From Plantibacter flavus (GTDB taxonomy: Bacteria > Actinomycetota > Actinomycetes > Actinomycetales > Microbacteriaceae), in assembly GCF_002024505.1 (NCBI RefSeq), contig NZ_CP019402.1, positions 2,356,001-2,420,000 of the forward strand: a DNA stretch of 64,000 nucleotides, read 5' to 3'. Below are positions 53,443 through 62,784 of this stretch, one piece after another. Position numbers and translations under genes: made by a program. Within the stretch, counting starts at the first letter, position 1. The number at the start of each line of letters is the position of its first letter. Under the pieces are notes generated by a model. The model made no database searches and was not told where the DNA came from. It worked only from the letters and a program-made list of their open reading frames with translations.

Positions 53443-55146
53443 TCAGCGCCCGCGTCGCCCTGAGAACAGTGCGTGGAGGAGCGGCACGGCGGAGACCACC
53501 ATGAAGACGGTGCCGAGGACGGCGTCGTCGGCTCGGAGGACAGCGCCGGCGACGAGCAGCGCGGCGAACAGCACGGCCGAGACGACCCGGCCCGTCGTGC
53601 GGTCGAGCCGCGCGATCCGCTGTTCCAGTCTCGGGTTGGTGGTCGCGACCGCGCCGGCCTCCACCCGCGTGATGACCGCGTCGAGACGCTTCGGCAAGCG
53701 GACGGCGACCGTGGCGATGTCGAGCGCCTCGCGACCGAGGTCCTGGACGACGTTGCCGCGTTCGTCACGGAGCAGCTGCGCGGCGTAGGGCTCCACGGAG
53801 TCCCAGAGGTTGAACTCGGGATCGAGGGCGCTGCAGACACCGGAGGTGAGCGAGATCGCACGGATGATGAGCAGGAAGTTCTCGGGCAGCTGGAACGGCA
53901 GGGTGCGGATGACCTCGCTGAACTGGTTACCGAAGTCGCGGAACTCCTTCGGGTCGACGTCGCGCAGTTCTGCGAACCCCATGCCGCCGAAGCGTCCGAA
54001 CAGCGCGGTCATGGCCCGCTCGAGCTCGGTCGTGTCGGCCGAGGGCAGGAGGACGCCGAGGTCGCGGATCGCGTCGACCAGCCCCTTGCCGTCGCGTGAT
54101 GCGGCGGCGATGAGGAGCTTCCGGAGGCCGCGCCTCGTGGTCGGTGGAACCTCGCCCATCATCCCGAAGTCGATGAACGTCAGCTTCCAGGACCGTTCGC
54201 CCGGGGCGGCGTCGACGGGCGTCACGAAGATGTTGCCGGGATGCGGGTCGGCGTGGAAGAAGCCGTTGGTGAAGAGCTGGTCGAACATGACGGCTGCGAA
54301 CACGGGTGCCACGTCGACCGGGTCGATGCCGGCGGCGCGCAGGGCGTCCGCGTCGGTGATCTTGATGGCGGTGACGTCTTCGAGCGTCAGGACGCGCTGG
54401 GTCGTGCGCTCCCACACCACCGCGGGCACGGAGACGCGGTCGTCCCCGGCGAAATCGACGGCGAACCGCTCGGAACTCGCGGCCTCATGGAGGTAGTCGA
54501 TCTCTTCGAGGCTCGTCGCGGCGAACTCCTCGACGAGTGCGGGCATGTCGACGCGGTCGGAGACGAGCCGGACACGGCGCAGCCAGCCGCCCACCTTGCG
54601 GAGGGCGGCGAGGTCGACTGCGACGATCTCGTCGATGCCCGGCCGCTGGACCTTGAGCACGACGGCGTCGAGCCCGGTGTCGGCAGCGAGCGCCGGCGCG
54701 AGCATGGCGCGGTGCGCTTGTCCGAGCGAGGCTGCTGCCACGGGACGTTCGTCGATGCCGGCGAAGACCTGCGGGAGCGGCACGCGGAGTTCCGACTCGG
54801 CGAGCGCGCGGATGCGAGGGAAGGCGACGGGCGGGACTTCGTCCTGCAGGCCTTCGAGCTCCTTCGTGATCTCCGGCGGGAGCACGTCGAGGCGCGACGA
54901 CATGAACTGGCCCACCTTGATCATGAGGCCGCCGAGGTCGACGGCGAGCACGTGGAAGCGTCGTGCGAACTTCTGCATGCGGCGCGTGCGGGTCCGCTCC
55001 GTCAGTTTGATGAGTCCGAACCGCGGCAGGACGATCTCGAACCACCAGGCGGCGGCCAGGTGCCAACTCGCGAAGCGGAGGATGCGACGGTACCGGGCAC
55101 GCCCGTGAGCGGGCGGACCGGCTGGAACGCCGGCCCGCCCGCTCAT
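53443..55146 (-). CDS. ABC1/UbiB-family atypical kinase
   Basis: 567 residues. KxGQ motif in IKVGQFMSSRLDVLP, A-rich nucleotide loop AAASLGQAH, KVQRPGI, catalytic DPHPGNIF, and metal loop IDFGMMGEVPP. Two C-terminal membrane segments (AVLFAALLVAGAVL, TVFMVVSAVPLLHAL). UbiB proteins support lipid or quinone biosynthesis; actinobacterial members are little studied. An upstream in-frame open region is non-coding; the start 61 bp after the PadR stop lacks a strong Shine-Dalgarno. Confidence 0.9.
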   Translation of the reverse strand: MSGRAGVPAGPPAHGRARYRRILRFASWHLAAAWWFEIVLPRFGLIKLTERTRTRRMQKFARRFHVLAVDLGGLMIKVGQFMSSRLDVLPPEITKELEGLQDEVPPVAFPRIRALAESELRVPLPQVFAGIDERPVAAASLGQAHRAMLAPALAADTGLDAVVLKVQRPGIDEIVAVDLAALRKVGGWLRRVRLVSDRVDMPALVEEFAATSLEEIDYLHEAASSERFAVDFAGDDRVSVPAVVWERTTQRVLTLEDVTAIKITDADALRAAGIDPVDVAPVFAAVMFDQLFTNGFFHADPHPGNIFVTPVDAAPGERSWKLTFIDFGMMGEVPPTTRRGLRKLLIAAASRDGKGLVDAIRDLGVLLPSADTTELERAMTALFGRFGGMGFAELRDVDPKEFRDFGNQFSEVIRTLPFQLPENFLLIIRAISLTSGVCSALDPEFNLWDSVEPYAAQLLRDERGNVVQDLGREALDIATVAVRLPKRLDAVITRVEAGAVATTNPRLEQRIARLDRTTGRVVSAVLFAALLVAGAVLRADDAVLGTVFMVVSAVPLLHALFSGRRGR

Positions 55147-55207
55147 GGGGAACTCGCCGAAACGGGACGCCGTGTCGCTGGGCGTCCCGCCGGTCGACGA
55201 CACTCGG

Positions 55208-55795
55208 TCAGTCCTGGGCGAGGATCGCGTAGAGGCGCTTGCGAGCGTCGTCGAGGATGGCGACGGCCTGCTGGACCTGCTCGGGCGTTCCGGTGCGGCC
55301 GACCTGGGCTGCGGCCTGGGCCAGCTCGACACCGGCCTTCGGCAGGGCGGTGAAGCCGGGGTGCTCGGACGAGTCGGCGTTCTGCCACGGAGCGGACGCC
55401 CCGGACTCGGCGACCTCGTCGCGACCGGCTTCGGTCAGCGCGTAGGTCTTGCGACCGCCCGACTCCTCGGCCGTGATGATGCCCTCGTCGGAGAGGAGCT
55501 GCAGCGTCGGGTAGACCGAGCCTGCGCTGGGCTTCCAGGAGCCGCCGCTGCGCTCTTCGATCTCGCGGATGATCTGGTAGCCGTGCATCGGCTGCTCGGC
55601 CAGGAGGGCCAGCACGGCGGAGCGGACGTCGCCGCGGCCGACACGGGAGCCGGCGCTCTTCTCGAACTTCGAACGCAGCTGTTCCATCATCTGCCACATG
55701 CCGTCGGTCCCGAAGCCGGCTCCGCTGCCGAAGCCTCCGCCGTTACCGAACCCTGCGCCACCGAATCCTGCGCCACCGCTTGGGAATCCACCCAT
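55208..55795 (-). CDS. PadR-family regulator with Gly/Phe-rich N-terminus
   Basis: 195 residues. An unusual leader of about 30 residues is rich in Gly and Phe (GGAGFGGAGFGNGGGFGSG). The winged-helix PadR domain follows: RSAVLALLAEQPMHGYQII, EERSGGSWKPSAGSVYPTL, LLSDEGIITAEESGGRK, then a C-terminal helix bundle. ATG 55795 has GGAGGA 6-7 nt ahead. Same strand as the ubiB-like gene and divergent from the SDR gene. Confidence 0.9.
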   Translation of the reverse strand: MGGFPSGGAGFGGAGFGNGGGFGSGAGFGTDGMWQMMEQLRSKFEKSAGSRVGRGDVRSAVLALLAEQPMHGYQIIREIEERSGGSWKPSAGSVYPTLQLLSDEGIITAEESGGRKTYALTEAGRDEVAESGASAPWQNADSSEHPGFTALPKAGVELAQAAAQVGRTGTPEQVQQAVAILDDARKRLYAILAQD

Positions 55796-55816
55796 GATTG
55801 CTCTCCTCCGTCGTAC

Positions 55817-55858
55817 GTGAACGATGCTCAACGATATATCGGTGAAGCTGTGAACGAT
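55817..55858. promoter_or_regulatory. PadR-type operator region
   Basis: The direct repeat GTGAACGAT occurs at 55817-55825 and 55850-55858, and between them lies the 10-bp perfect palindrome CGATATATCG (55832-55841), within a third AACGAT copy. AT-rich against the local background; the PadR and SDR genes are divergent around it. PadR proteins bind such dyads at their own promoters. Confidence 0.65.
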
Positions 55859-55898
55859 ATGTGTAATCGGAAGATCGTGATGGCGTAACGTCGCCCTC

Positions 55899-56771
55899 AT
55901 GAGCCCCTGGACCGCAGCAGACATCCCCGACCAGCACGGCCGCGTCGCGATCGTGACCGGTGCGAACAGCGGGATCGGCGCGGTGACGGCCCGTGAGCTC
56001 GCCGCCAGCGGGGCCGCCGTCATCCTCGCCTGCCGCGACACGGAGAAGGGCGCGCGGGCAGCGGCGACGATGACCGGCGACGTCGAGGTGCGGCAGCTGG
56101 ATCTCGCCGACCTGGCGTCCGTCCGTCGATTCGCCGACGGGGTCGAGCGGGTCGACGTACTGATCAACAACGCGGGCGTCATGGCGGTCCCCGAACGCCG
56201 CACGACCGACGGCTTCGAGATGCAGATCGGCACGAACTTCCTCGGGCCCTTCGCACTCACCGGCCTCCTGATCGACCGCATCACCACGCGGGTCGTGACG
56301 CTGTCGAGTGCCGCGCACCGGGCCGGCAAGATCGATCTGGCCGATCTCAACTGGCGCAACCGGACGTATCGACGCTGGTCGGCCTACGGCCAGTCGAAGC
56401 TCGCCGACCTGATGTTCTCGGCCGAGTTGCAGCGACGCCTCACGGCGGAGGGGTCCTCGGTGCTGTCCGTGGCCGCGCACCCCGGCTTCGCGTCGACCGA
56501 GCTCCAGTCGCACACCGAGTCCGCGCAGGGTCCGCTCCTCGCATGGGGAACCCGGCTCCTCGGTCAGAGCGCGGACATGGGTGCACTTCCGACGCTGTAT
56601 GCGGCGACCTCGCCCGACGTCGAGCCCGGCGGCTACTACGGTCCGAGCGGCTTCGGGGAGATGCGTGGTGGTCCGAAGCCGATCGGCCGGACCTCGGCGG
56701 CCCGCGACGAGCACGTCGCCGCCGAGCTCTGGAAGACGGCCGAGGCGCTCACCGGAGTCACCTACCGGTGA
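55899..56771 (+). CDS. Short-chain dehydrogenase/reductase
   Basis: 290 residues. TGANSGIG cofactor motif, DLASVRRFADG, NNAGVMAVPERR, catalytic Ser in LSSAAHRAGK and Tyr-Lys in YGQSK; retinol-dehydrogenase-like subgroup. NAD(P)-dependent reduction or oxidation of an unknown carbonyl. TAACGT (55886-55891) lies 7 nt before the ATG. Divergent from PadR, which may control it. Confidence 0.9.
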   Translation: MSPWTAADIPDQHGRVAIVTGANSGIGAVTARELAASGAAVILACRDTEKGARAAATMTGDVEVRQLDLADLASVRRFADGVERVDVLINNAGVMAVPERRTTDGFEMQIGTNFLGPFALTGLLIDRITTRVVTLSSAAHRAGKIDLADLNWRNRTYRRWSAYGQSKLADLMFSAELQRRLTAEGSSVLSVAAHPGFASTELQSHTESAQGPLLAWGTRLLGQSADMGALPTLYAATSPDVEPGGYYGPSGFGEMRGGPKPIGRTSAARDEHVAAELWKTAEALTGVTYR

Positions 56772-56792
56772 GCGCTCCCGGCCGTCTCGGCG

Positions 56793-57278
56793 TCACGCGG
56801 GAAGGCTCTCCTCGATCGCGGCGATGACCTCGGGGGCGTCCGGCTCGGTCGTCGGACGGAAGCGGTGAACGGTCCCGTCGGGCGCGATGAGGAACTTCTC
56901 GAAGTTCCACTTGACGTTGCCCGCCTTGCCGTTCGCGTCGGCGGTCTTCACGAGCTCCTGGTAGAGCGGGTGCCGGTTGCGGCCGTTGACCTTCACCTTG
57001 TCCATCATCGGGAAGGTGACGCCCCAGGTGGCCGAGCAGTACTCGGCGATCTTCTCGTTGTCGCCGAGCTCCTGCAGGAACTGGTTGCTCGGGAACCCGA
57101 TCACCGTGAAGCCGCGGTCGGCGTACTGCTTCTGGAGTGCCTCGAGCTTCTCGTACTGCGGTGCGAGGCCGCAGCGGCTCGCGACGTTGACCACGAGTTT
57201 GGCCTTCCCGTCCCACTCCGCGAGGGTCGTGTCCCGGCCGTCGAGGGTGGTGACGGGGATGGTGTCCAGATCGGTCAT
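56793..57278 (-). CDS. Glutathione peroxidase-like thiol peroxidase
   Basis: 161 residues. Peroxidatic cysteine in NVASRCGLAPQYEKLEALQK, then GFPSNQFLQELGDNEKIAEYC (two parts) and WNFEKFLIAPDG; FPSNQF and WNF are catalytic-tetrad segments. Bacterial members use thioredoxin or mycothiol rather than glutathione. GAGAGG 6 nt before the ATG. Convergent with the SDR gene, 21 bp between stops. Confidence 0.92.
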   Translation of the reverse strand: MTDLDTIPVTTLDGRDTTLAEWDGKAKLVVNVASRCGLAPQYEKLEALQKQYADRGFTVIGFPSNQFLQELGDNEKIAEYCSATWGVTFPMMDKVKVNGRNRHPLYQELVKTADANGKAGNVKWNFEKFLIAPDGTVHRFRPTTEPDAPEVIAAIEESLPA

Positions 57279-57463
57279 GGTGTGATGCCTCTCATCTGTC
57301 GAACGACGTCCTGCTCGAGCACCGGTGTGCGCAAGCGGATCCACTCCGAACGCTACTCGCCCGGGGCGCGACCGGCGCCCTTTCGGCAGGGCGTTCCCAG
57401 CCGACAGGCGTTGACACCGCCTGCCCGCCGGTGGATCGTGAGTGCAGCAGATCGGAGCAGGAC

Positions 57464-58090
57464 ATGGGACGCATCCACATCGACCTCTTCATGACCCTCG
57501 ACGGCGTCGCGCAGGCACCCGGCGGGCCCGAGGAGGACCCCAGCGACGGGTTCGCGTTCGGTGGCTGGCAGGCGCCGCTCATCGACGAGGTCGACGGGGA
57601 GCAGATCGACGCCGGCATGGTGGGTATGGACGCCCTCCTGCTCGGGCGCCGGACCTACGACATCTTCGCCGGGTACTGGCCGCACCAGGAGGGTGGCCAG
57701 GACGACGCCATCGCGAGGCTCTTCAACCGACTGCCGAAGTACGTCGCATCACGCGAGCCGCAGGAGCTGGGGTGGGGGGACTCGACGCAGCTCGGACCGG
57801 ACCTCCCCCAGGCCGTTCGAGCTCTTCGCGAGCGTCACTCGCAGATCCACGTCATCGGCAGCCTCGACCTCGTGCAGACCCTGCTGGCCGACGCACTCTT
57901 CGATCAGCTGAACCTCTGGGTGTACCCGATCACGCTCGGCACCGGGAAGCGCGTCTTCGCGACCGGCACGGTCCCGTCCACGCTGCGCCTGCTCGGCCCC
58001 GCGACCACCTCCCCCGCAGGGACCGTCCACCTTCGCTACGAACGGATCGACGGCACACCGGCCACCGGCGACATGGGCGACCCGCGATGA
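57464..58090 (+). CDS. RibD C-terminal/DHFR-like reductase
   Basis: 208 residues. Dihydrofolate-reductase-like fold: IHIDLFMTLDGVAQAPGGPE, ALLLGRRTYDIFAGYWPHQ, KYVASREPQELGWGDSTQLG, and VIGSLDLVQTLLADALFDQL. Small NADPH-dependent reductase of unknown substrate. GGAG 6 nt before the ATG. First of a three-gene operon with a monoamine oxidase and a YCII protein. Confidence 0.88.
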   Translation: MGRIHIDLFMTLDGVAQAPGGPEEDPSDGFAFGGWQAPLIDEVDGEQIDAGMVGMDALLLGRRTYDIFAGYWPHQEGGQDDAIARLFNRLPKYVASREPQELGWGDSTQLGPDLPQAVRALRERHSQIHVIGSLDLVQTLLADALFDQLNLWVYPITLGTGKRVFATGTVPSTLRLLGPATTSPAGTVHLRYERIDGTPATGDMGDPR

Positions 58091-59499
58091 GCGCGTCGGA
58101 CGAGGCGTCGGCGCAGCGGCCCGAAGCAGACACCCGCTTCGACACGGTCGTCGTCGGTGCCGGCGTCGCGGGGCTCGTCGCCGCACGGTTGCTCGCGGCC
58201 GCCGGACGCGCGGTGGTGGTCGTCGAGGCCCGCGACCGGGTCGGCGGGCGGGTGTCGACCGAACGTCGCGACGGCCGGGTGACCGATCTCGGCGCCTCAT
58301 GGGTGCACGGTGTCGATGACAGCGCGGTCGCCGCGGCGGCAGAGGCGTTCGGGATGCGGACGATCGAGTTCACCGTCGGTGGTTACCAGCCGGACAGCCG
58401 ACCGATCGCGTACTACGGTCCCGACGGCAGGCGCCTGTCCGACGCCGAGGCTCGCGGTTTCGCCGAGGACGTCCATGCCCTCGATTCGACGCTGCTCGGT
58501 GTCGTCGCCGAGTCGGCCCCGGACGCGTCGTACCGTGACGTGACCGAGGCTGCGCTCGCCCTGCAGGATTGGGACACCGAGCGGGTGCAGCGGGTCCGCG
58601 AGTACCTGGAGCATCGTTCGGAGGAGCAGTACGGCGCGTGGATCGAGGACCTCGCAGCCCACGGGCTCGACGACGACGCCATCGACGGCGATGAGGTCGT
58701 GTTCCCCGACGGGTACGACGTGCTCCCCCGGCGACTGGCCGAGGGGCTCGACGTGCGCCTGGAGCACGTGGTGGCGAGTGTGCGGTGGTCCACGGACGGC
58801 GTCGAGGTCTCCGCGCAGGGACCGACGGGCGAGGTGGTGCTGCGCGCGGGCTCGGTGGTGGTGACGGTGCCCGTCGGGGTCCTGCAGTCGGAGGAGTTCG
58901 CGATCGATCCCCCGCTGCCGGAGCCGGTCGCCGGCGCCCTCTCACGATTGCGGATGAACGCGTTCGAGAAGGTGTTCCTGCGTTTCGAGCGACGGTTCTG
59001 GGACGACGGCGTCTACGCGATTCGACAGCAGGGCCCGGAGGGTCGACGTTGGCACTCCTGGTACGACCTGACATCGGCGCACGGTGCGCCGACGCTGCTC
59101 ACGTTCGCCGCCGGCCCGACGGCCGTGGAGATCCGGGACTGGGACGAGTCGCGCGTCGTCGAGTCGATCCTCGACCAACTGCGGCGTCTGTACGGCGACC
59201 GTGTCGAGGAGCCGACGGAGGTGCACGTCACACACTGGCAGGACGATCCGTTCTCCCACGGGTCCTACGCCTACATGACCGTCGGATCGACGACCGACGA
59301 CCACGACGCGCTCGCGACCCCGGTCGGCGGCGTCCTGCACCTCGCGAGCGAGGCGACGTGGACCGACGACCCCGCGACGGTGACGGCGGCATTCCACTCC
59401 GGCCACCGGGCCGCCGAGCACGTCCTCGGTCGGTCGATTCCCATCGAGACCCTCTGGCGCGACGAGAGCGCAGTTCCGGTCGTCGACCCGGTCCGATGA
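58087..59499 (+). CDS. Flavin monoamine oxidase family protein
   Basis: 470 residues. FAD motif VVVGAGVAGLVAARLLAAAG, GGRVSTERRDGRV and LGASWVHGVDDSAVAAAAEA, then RLRMNAFEKVFLRFERRFW, and a C-terminal end GVLHLASEATWTDDPATVTA with GHRAAEHVL. Typical amine oxidase of about 450 residues. Substrates may be polyamines or aromatic amines. ATG overlaps the previous stop (ATGA). Confidence 0.92.
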   Translation: MSASDEASAQRPEADTRFDTVVVGAGVAGLVAARLLAAAGRAVVVVEARDRVGGRVSTERRDGRVTDLGASWVHGVDDSAVAAAAEAFGMRTIEFTVGGYQPDSRPIAYYGPDGRRLSDAEARGFAEDVHALDSTLLGVVAESAPDASYRDVTEAALALQDWDTERVQRVREYLEHRSEEQYGAWIEDLAAHGLDDDAIDGDEVVFPDGYDVLPRRLAEGLDVRLEHVVASVRWSTDGVEVSAQGPTGEVVLRAGSVVVTVPVGVLQSEEFAIDPPLPEPVAGALSRLRMNAFEKVFLRFERRFWDDGVYAIRQQGPEGRRWHSWYDLTSAHGAPTLLTFAAGPTAVEIRDWDESRVVESILDQLRRLYGDRVEEPTEVHVTHWQDDPFSHGSYAYMTVGSTTDDHDALATPVGGVLHLASEATWTDDPATVTAAFHSGHRAAEHVLGRSIPIETLWRDESAVPVVDPVR

Positions 59500-59543
59500 C
59501 GACCACGAGTGCGCTCTCGCGAGCGTCGAAGGAGAGGAAACGT

Positions 59544-59930
59544 ATGCGATTCATGATGTTCGTCCTCACGGACCCCGTGCCCGACGAGCCAGCCGATGAC
59601 GCGGACGTCGACCACTGGGTCCAGGACCTGGACACGACGGGGCGTCGTCTTCTCGGCGACGTGCTTGACCCGAGCGAGGCGTGCGGCGTCCGAGTCCGCG
59701 CGGGCGAACGACTCGTCACCAACGGCCCGATCCCGGGCGCGACCGACACGCTCTGGGGCTTCGACATCCTCGAATGCGCCGACCTCGATGAGGCGATCGA
59801 CGTCGCCGCCCGCCACCCGATGGCCCGTAACGGCCGCCTCGAGCTGCGCCCGTTCCCGGGCGCGTTGAAGCCGACGGGCCGAGCGGACACCCGGGCACCG
59901 ACCACGAGTCCCAGGAGCCCGCCGGCGTGA
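59544..59930 (+). CDS. YCII-related protein
   Basis: 128 residues. MRFMMFVLTDPVPDEPADDA, then LVTNGPIPGATDTLWGFDIL, ECADLDEAIDVAARHP and GRLELRPF: the DGPF/YCII ferredoxin-like fold, often a small ring-cleavage or sigma-factor-linked protein. GGAGAGG 6 nt before the ATG; an in-frame ATG overlapping the amine oxidase stop (59496) is less likely. A Pro/Thr-rich 18-residue tail follows the fold. Confidence 0.85.
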   Translation: MRFMMFVLTDPVPDEPADDADVDHWVQDLDTTGRRLLGDVLDPSEACGVRVRAGERLVTNGPIPGATDTLWGFDILECADLDEAIDVAARHPMARNGRLELRPFPGALKPTGRADTRAPTTSPRSPPA

Positions 59931-59986
59931 ACGCATCGATCTCGGCCGGCGAGCGAGGCGGAATCGCCGAGGGGTCGGTCCTTCGA

Positions 59987-60547
59987 TCAGGCGCGCAGCG
60001 GCTTCAGCGCACCCGCCCACGCCTCGAGCTGGTCGAACAGCACCCCGGCGGCTTCGGTGTGCTGGGGCCCGGGCGTGAAGGTGCTGAAGTCCTCGAAGTC
60101 GGTGAAGAGCGAGAAGCTCAGCTGCTGCCGTACATCCGCGATCTGCAGTTCCGCGCTGATGCCGCGAAGGTGTTCGATCGCGCGGGCACCGCCGAGGCTC
60201 CCCCACGCCACGAACGCGGCGGCCTTGTTGTTCCACTCGGCGTACAGGTAGTCGATGGCGTTCTTCAGGACAGCGGACGTGGAGTGGTTGTATTCGGGCG
60301 TGACGAACACGAACCCGTCGTAGGGCGCGATCGTCGCCGCCCAGGCCTTCGTGTGCTCGTTCTCGTATGCCCCGAACGACGGCGGCGTCGGCTCGTCGAG
60401 GAGAGGCAGCGGGTGGTCGAGCAGGTCGATGAGCTCGTAGCTCGCGCTCCGACCGGCGGCCTGCTCGACGACCCAGTCGGCGACTGCCTTGCCGTTTCGG
60501 CCGGGGCGGGTGCTGCCGAGGATGATGGCGATTCGGAGGTCTGACAT
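59987..60547 (-). CDS. NADPH-dependent FMN reductase (flavodoxin-like)
   Basis: 186 residues. LGSTRPGRNGKAVADWVVEQ (FMN phosphate loop), PEYNHSTSAVLKNAIDYLY (FMN isoalloxazine contact) and AFVAWGSLGG. Quinone or azo-type FMN reductase of usual length. ATG with AAGGAG about 8 nt ahead, chosen over an upstream in-frame start. Convergent with the YCII gene. Confidence 0.93.
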   Translation of the reverse strand: MSDLRIAIILGSTRPGRNGKAVADWVVEQAAGRSASYELIDLLDHPLPLLDEPTPPSFGAYENEHTKAWAATIAPYDGFVFVTPEYNHSTSAVLKNAIDYLYAEWNNKAAAFVAWGSLGGARAIEHLRGISAELQIADVRQQLSFSLFTDFEDFSTFTPGPQHTEAAGVLFDQLEAWAGALKPLRA

Positions 60548-60708
60548 GGGGTGCTCTCCTTCGATGTGCGTGCCCGTCCCGCGAAGCACGGGACGTGGTG
60601 GTGCTTGGCTCGCACTGTAGCCGGGAGGCTGGGCAGGCGCCTCCGTCCGGGGTGGGGCTTGCCGAAGGGCTCCGGGCGTGCTGGGAGCGGCGAACCCGGG
60701 CGTCAGGC

Positions 60709-61566
60709 TCAGAAGCCCGCCGGCTGGCCCGGCAGGGTCTGCGCACCGATGACGGCGAGGAGTCGGAGTTTCTCGGCGCTCTCACTCCCGGGCTCAGCGG
60801 TGTAGACGAGCAGCCGGTGGGACTGCTCGGGGTCCAACAGCGTCTGGCAGTGCAGTTCCAGCTCGCCGACCTCGGGGTGGAGGAACCGCTTGACCTCCGT
60901 TGGCCGGAGACCGACCTCCTGCGCGGCCCACAACTCGCGGAAGTCCTCGCTCCGTTCCAGCAGTGCGTTCGCGAGGCGTTCCGCACGCGATCCGGGACCG
61001 CGCATCGTGACGACCTCGCGGAGCCCGGCGGCGTACACGCGCGAGAGCAGCAGGCGATCGGCGGGCGCGTAGGCCGCGCTCGCGGTCGGGTCGGTGAACC
61101 ACCGGTAGCCCAGGCTCCGGTCGTCCCCGGTGAACCGGGAGGCGTCGCCGTTGAGTGCGACGGCCATCGGGGTCTGGCGAAGCGTCTCGCCGAGTTCGTT
61201 GATGATCTCGGCGGGGGTGTCCTGCAGGCGGTCGAGGATCCGCAATAGACCGGGGCCGACGTGGTCGCCGTGCGCTCCACGCGCGGGAGGCGTGCGCCCG
61301 GCCAACCGGAAGACGTGGTCCCGTTCATCGAGGGAGAGACGCAGGCCCTGCGCGATCGCCGCGATCATCTGCTCGGACGGCTGAGGCCCGACGCCGCGCT
61401 CGAGCCGCGCGTAGTAGTCGGTCGACATGTTGCAGAGCGCCGCGACCTCCTCCCGGCGGAGGCCGTCCGTCCGTCGCCGCGGACCGCGCGGAAGCCCGAC
61501 GTCCTCGGGCTGCAGCTGGTGCCGGCGGTGGCTGAGGAAGGCCGCCAGGCCGTGCCGATCGATCAT
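60709..61566 (-). CDS. XRE-family regulator with MmyB-like ligand-binding domain
   Basis: 285 residues. Helix-turn-helix ([20 protein letters not shown]), then the MmyB-like sensing domain (about 105-280: [60 protein letters not shown]). Such regulators usually control a divergent oxidoreductase; one (an SDR) is divergent here. ATG with GAGGAG 7 nt ahead; CGATAG at about 61614-61609 (minus strand) is a possible -10. Confidence 0.9.
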   Translation of the reverse strand: MIDRHGLAAFLSHRRHQLQPEDVGLPRGPRRRTDGLRREEVAALCNMSTDYYARLERGVGPQPSEQMIAAIAQGLRLSLDERDHVFRLAGRTPPARGAHGDHVGPGLLRILDRLQDTPAEIINELGETLRQTPMAVALNGDASRFTGDDRSLGYRWFTDPTASAAYAPADRLLLSRVYAAGLREVVTMRGPGSRAERLANALLERSEDFRELWAAQEVGLRPTEVKRFLHPEVGELELHCQTLLDPEQSHRLLVYTAEPGSESAEKLRLLAVIGAQTLPGQPAGF

Positions 61567-61657
61567 GTCGCGTCTCCTCGTCGTGCAGCGCGGTCCGTGG
61601 ACCTCCTTTCTATCGTGCGAGAGCGGTGCCAGCCACGGATCGCCGATCAGTGGATGA

Positions 61658-61674
61658 GCCGGTCCTGGACCGGC
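61658..61674. promoter_or_regulatory. 17-bp palindrome, XRE operator candidate
   Basis: GCCGGTCC and its exact complement flank one central T. Located in the divergent XRE/SDR spacer, 69 bp before the SDR start. A plausible site for the adjacent MmyB-type regulator. Confidence 0.6.
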
Positions 61675-61742
61675 CGAAGCCGACCGTCGAGAGTGGTTCC
61701 CACACGCCGGACCACGGCGACACCCACGATGAAGGAACGACC

Positions 61743-62663
61743 ATGCCACGAACACCCGCGTTCACCATCCCCGACCTGACCGGGTCGTTCGCCGTCGTCA
61801 CCGGCGCGAGCGACGGCCTCGGACGGGTCATCGCGACCGAGCTCGCCCGGGCGGGTGCCGAGGTCGTCCTGCCTGTGCGCTCGACCACGAAGGGCGCGCA
61901 CGTCGCCGACGGCATCCGTGCAGCGGTTCCCGGCGCGACGGTGTCGGTCCGCAGTCTGGACCTCGCCTCTCTGGGTTCCGTCACAGCGCTCGTCGAGCAG
62001 CTCACCGCCGAGGACCGCCCGATCGACCTGCTCATCAACAACGCCGGCGTGATGACGCCGCCCGAGCGGCAGGAGACGCGGGACGGCTTCGAGCTGCAGT
62101 TCGGCGTCAACCACCTCGGCCACTTCGCGCTGACCCTCGGTCTGCTGCCGCTGCTCAAGGCCGGTGGAGCGCGCGTCACGCACCAGACGAGCATCGCCGC
62201 CCGGAGCGGATCGATCAACTGGGACGACCTCGACTGGAAGAGCAGCTACGACGGGATGCGGGCCTATCAGCAGTCCAAGATCGCCGTGGCATTGTTCGCC
62301 CGCGAACTCGATGCGCGGAGCCGAGCCGGCGGCTGGGGTGTCTCCAGCAACCTGTCGCACCCCGGCGTCTCCCCCACGAACCTGTTGGCCGCCCAGCCGG
62401 GCATGGGCCGACAGCGCGACACCGGAGCCCGTCGTGTGGTCCGCCTGCTCTCACGCCTCGGCGTCGCAGGCACGGTGTCGAGTGCCGCTCAGCCCGCGCT
62501 CATGGCCGCGACGGCACCGACCGCGCGAGGCGACGAGTTCTACGGCCCGGTCCGCACGATGGGTGGCCGACCCGCGCTCCTCCCGGCACTCTGGCCGCCG
62601 ATGCGGAACCTGGACGACGCCCGTCGCCTCTGGGACGAATCCGAGCGGCTCATCGGACGGTGA
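61743..62663 (+). CDS. Short-chain dehydrogenase/reductase
   Basis: 306 residues. TGASDGLG cofactor motif, [36 protein letters not shown], Ser in [11 protein letters not shown] and Tyr-Lys in YQQSK. Related to but not a duplicate of the SDR at 55.9 kb; about 16 residues longer. AAGGAA before the ATG. Divergent from the XRE/MmyB regulator, which probably controls it. Confidence 0.9.
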   Translation: MPRTPAFTIPDLTGSFAVVTGASDGLGRVIATELARAGAEVVLPVRSTTKGAHVADGIRAAVPGATVSVRSLDLASLGSVTALVEQLTAEDRPIDLLINNAGVMTPPERQETRDGFELQFGVNHLGHFALTLGLLPLLKAGGARVTHQTSIAARSGSINWDDLDWKSSYDGMRAYQQSKIAVALFARELDARSRAGGWGVSSNLSHPGVSPTNLLAAQPGMGRQRDTGARRVVRLLSRLGVAGTVSSAAQPALMAATAPTARGDEFYGPVRTMGGRPALLPALWPPMRNLDDARRLWDESERLIGR

Positions 62664-62720
62664 CGCGGCGGCTGTGCGCTGGTCGGACGGCCGGCGCTCC
62701 GAGCACGCCCGCCGGAACCC

Positions 62721-62737
62721 GTGGCGGTCACCGCCAC
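62721..62737. terminator. GTGGCGGT palindrome hairpin between convergent genes
   Basis: GTGGCGGT and its complement around one central C, in the 121-bp space between the convergent SDR and WYL genes. A compact G+C hairpin without a T-tract; a terminator role is plausible but weak. Confidence 0.4.
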
Positions 62738-62784
62738 CCCGGACGTCCGGCGGCGTGCTTCGACGTGATTCGCATGGTCGCGCC

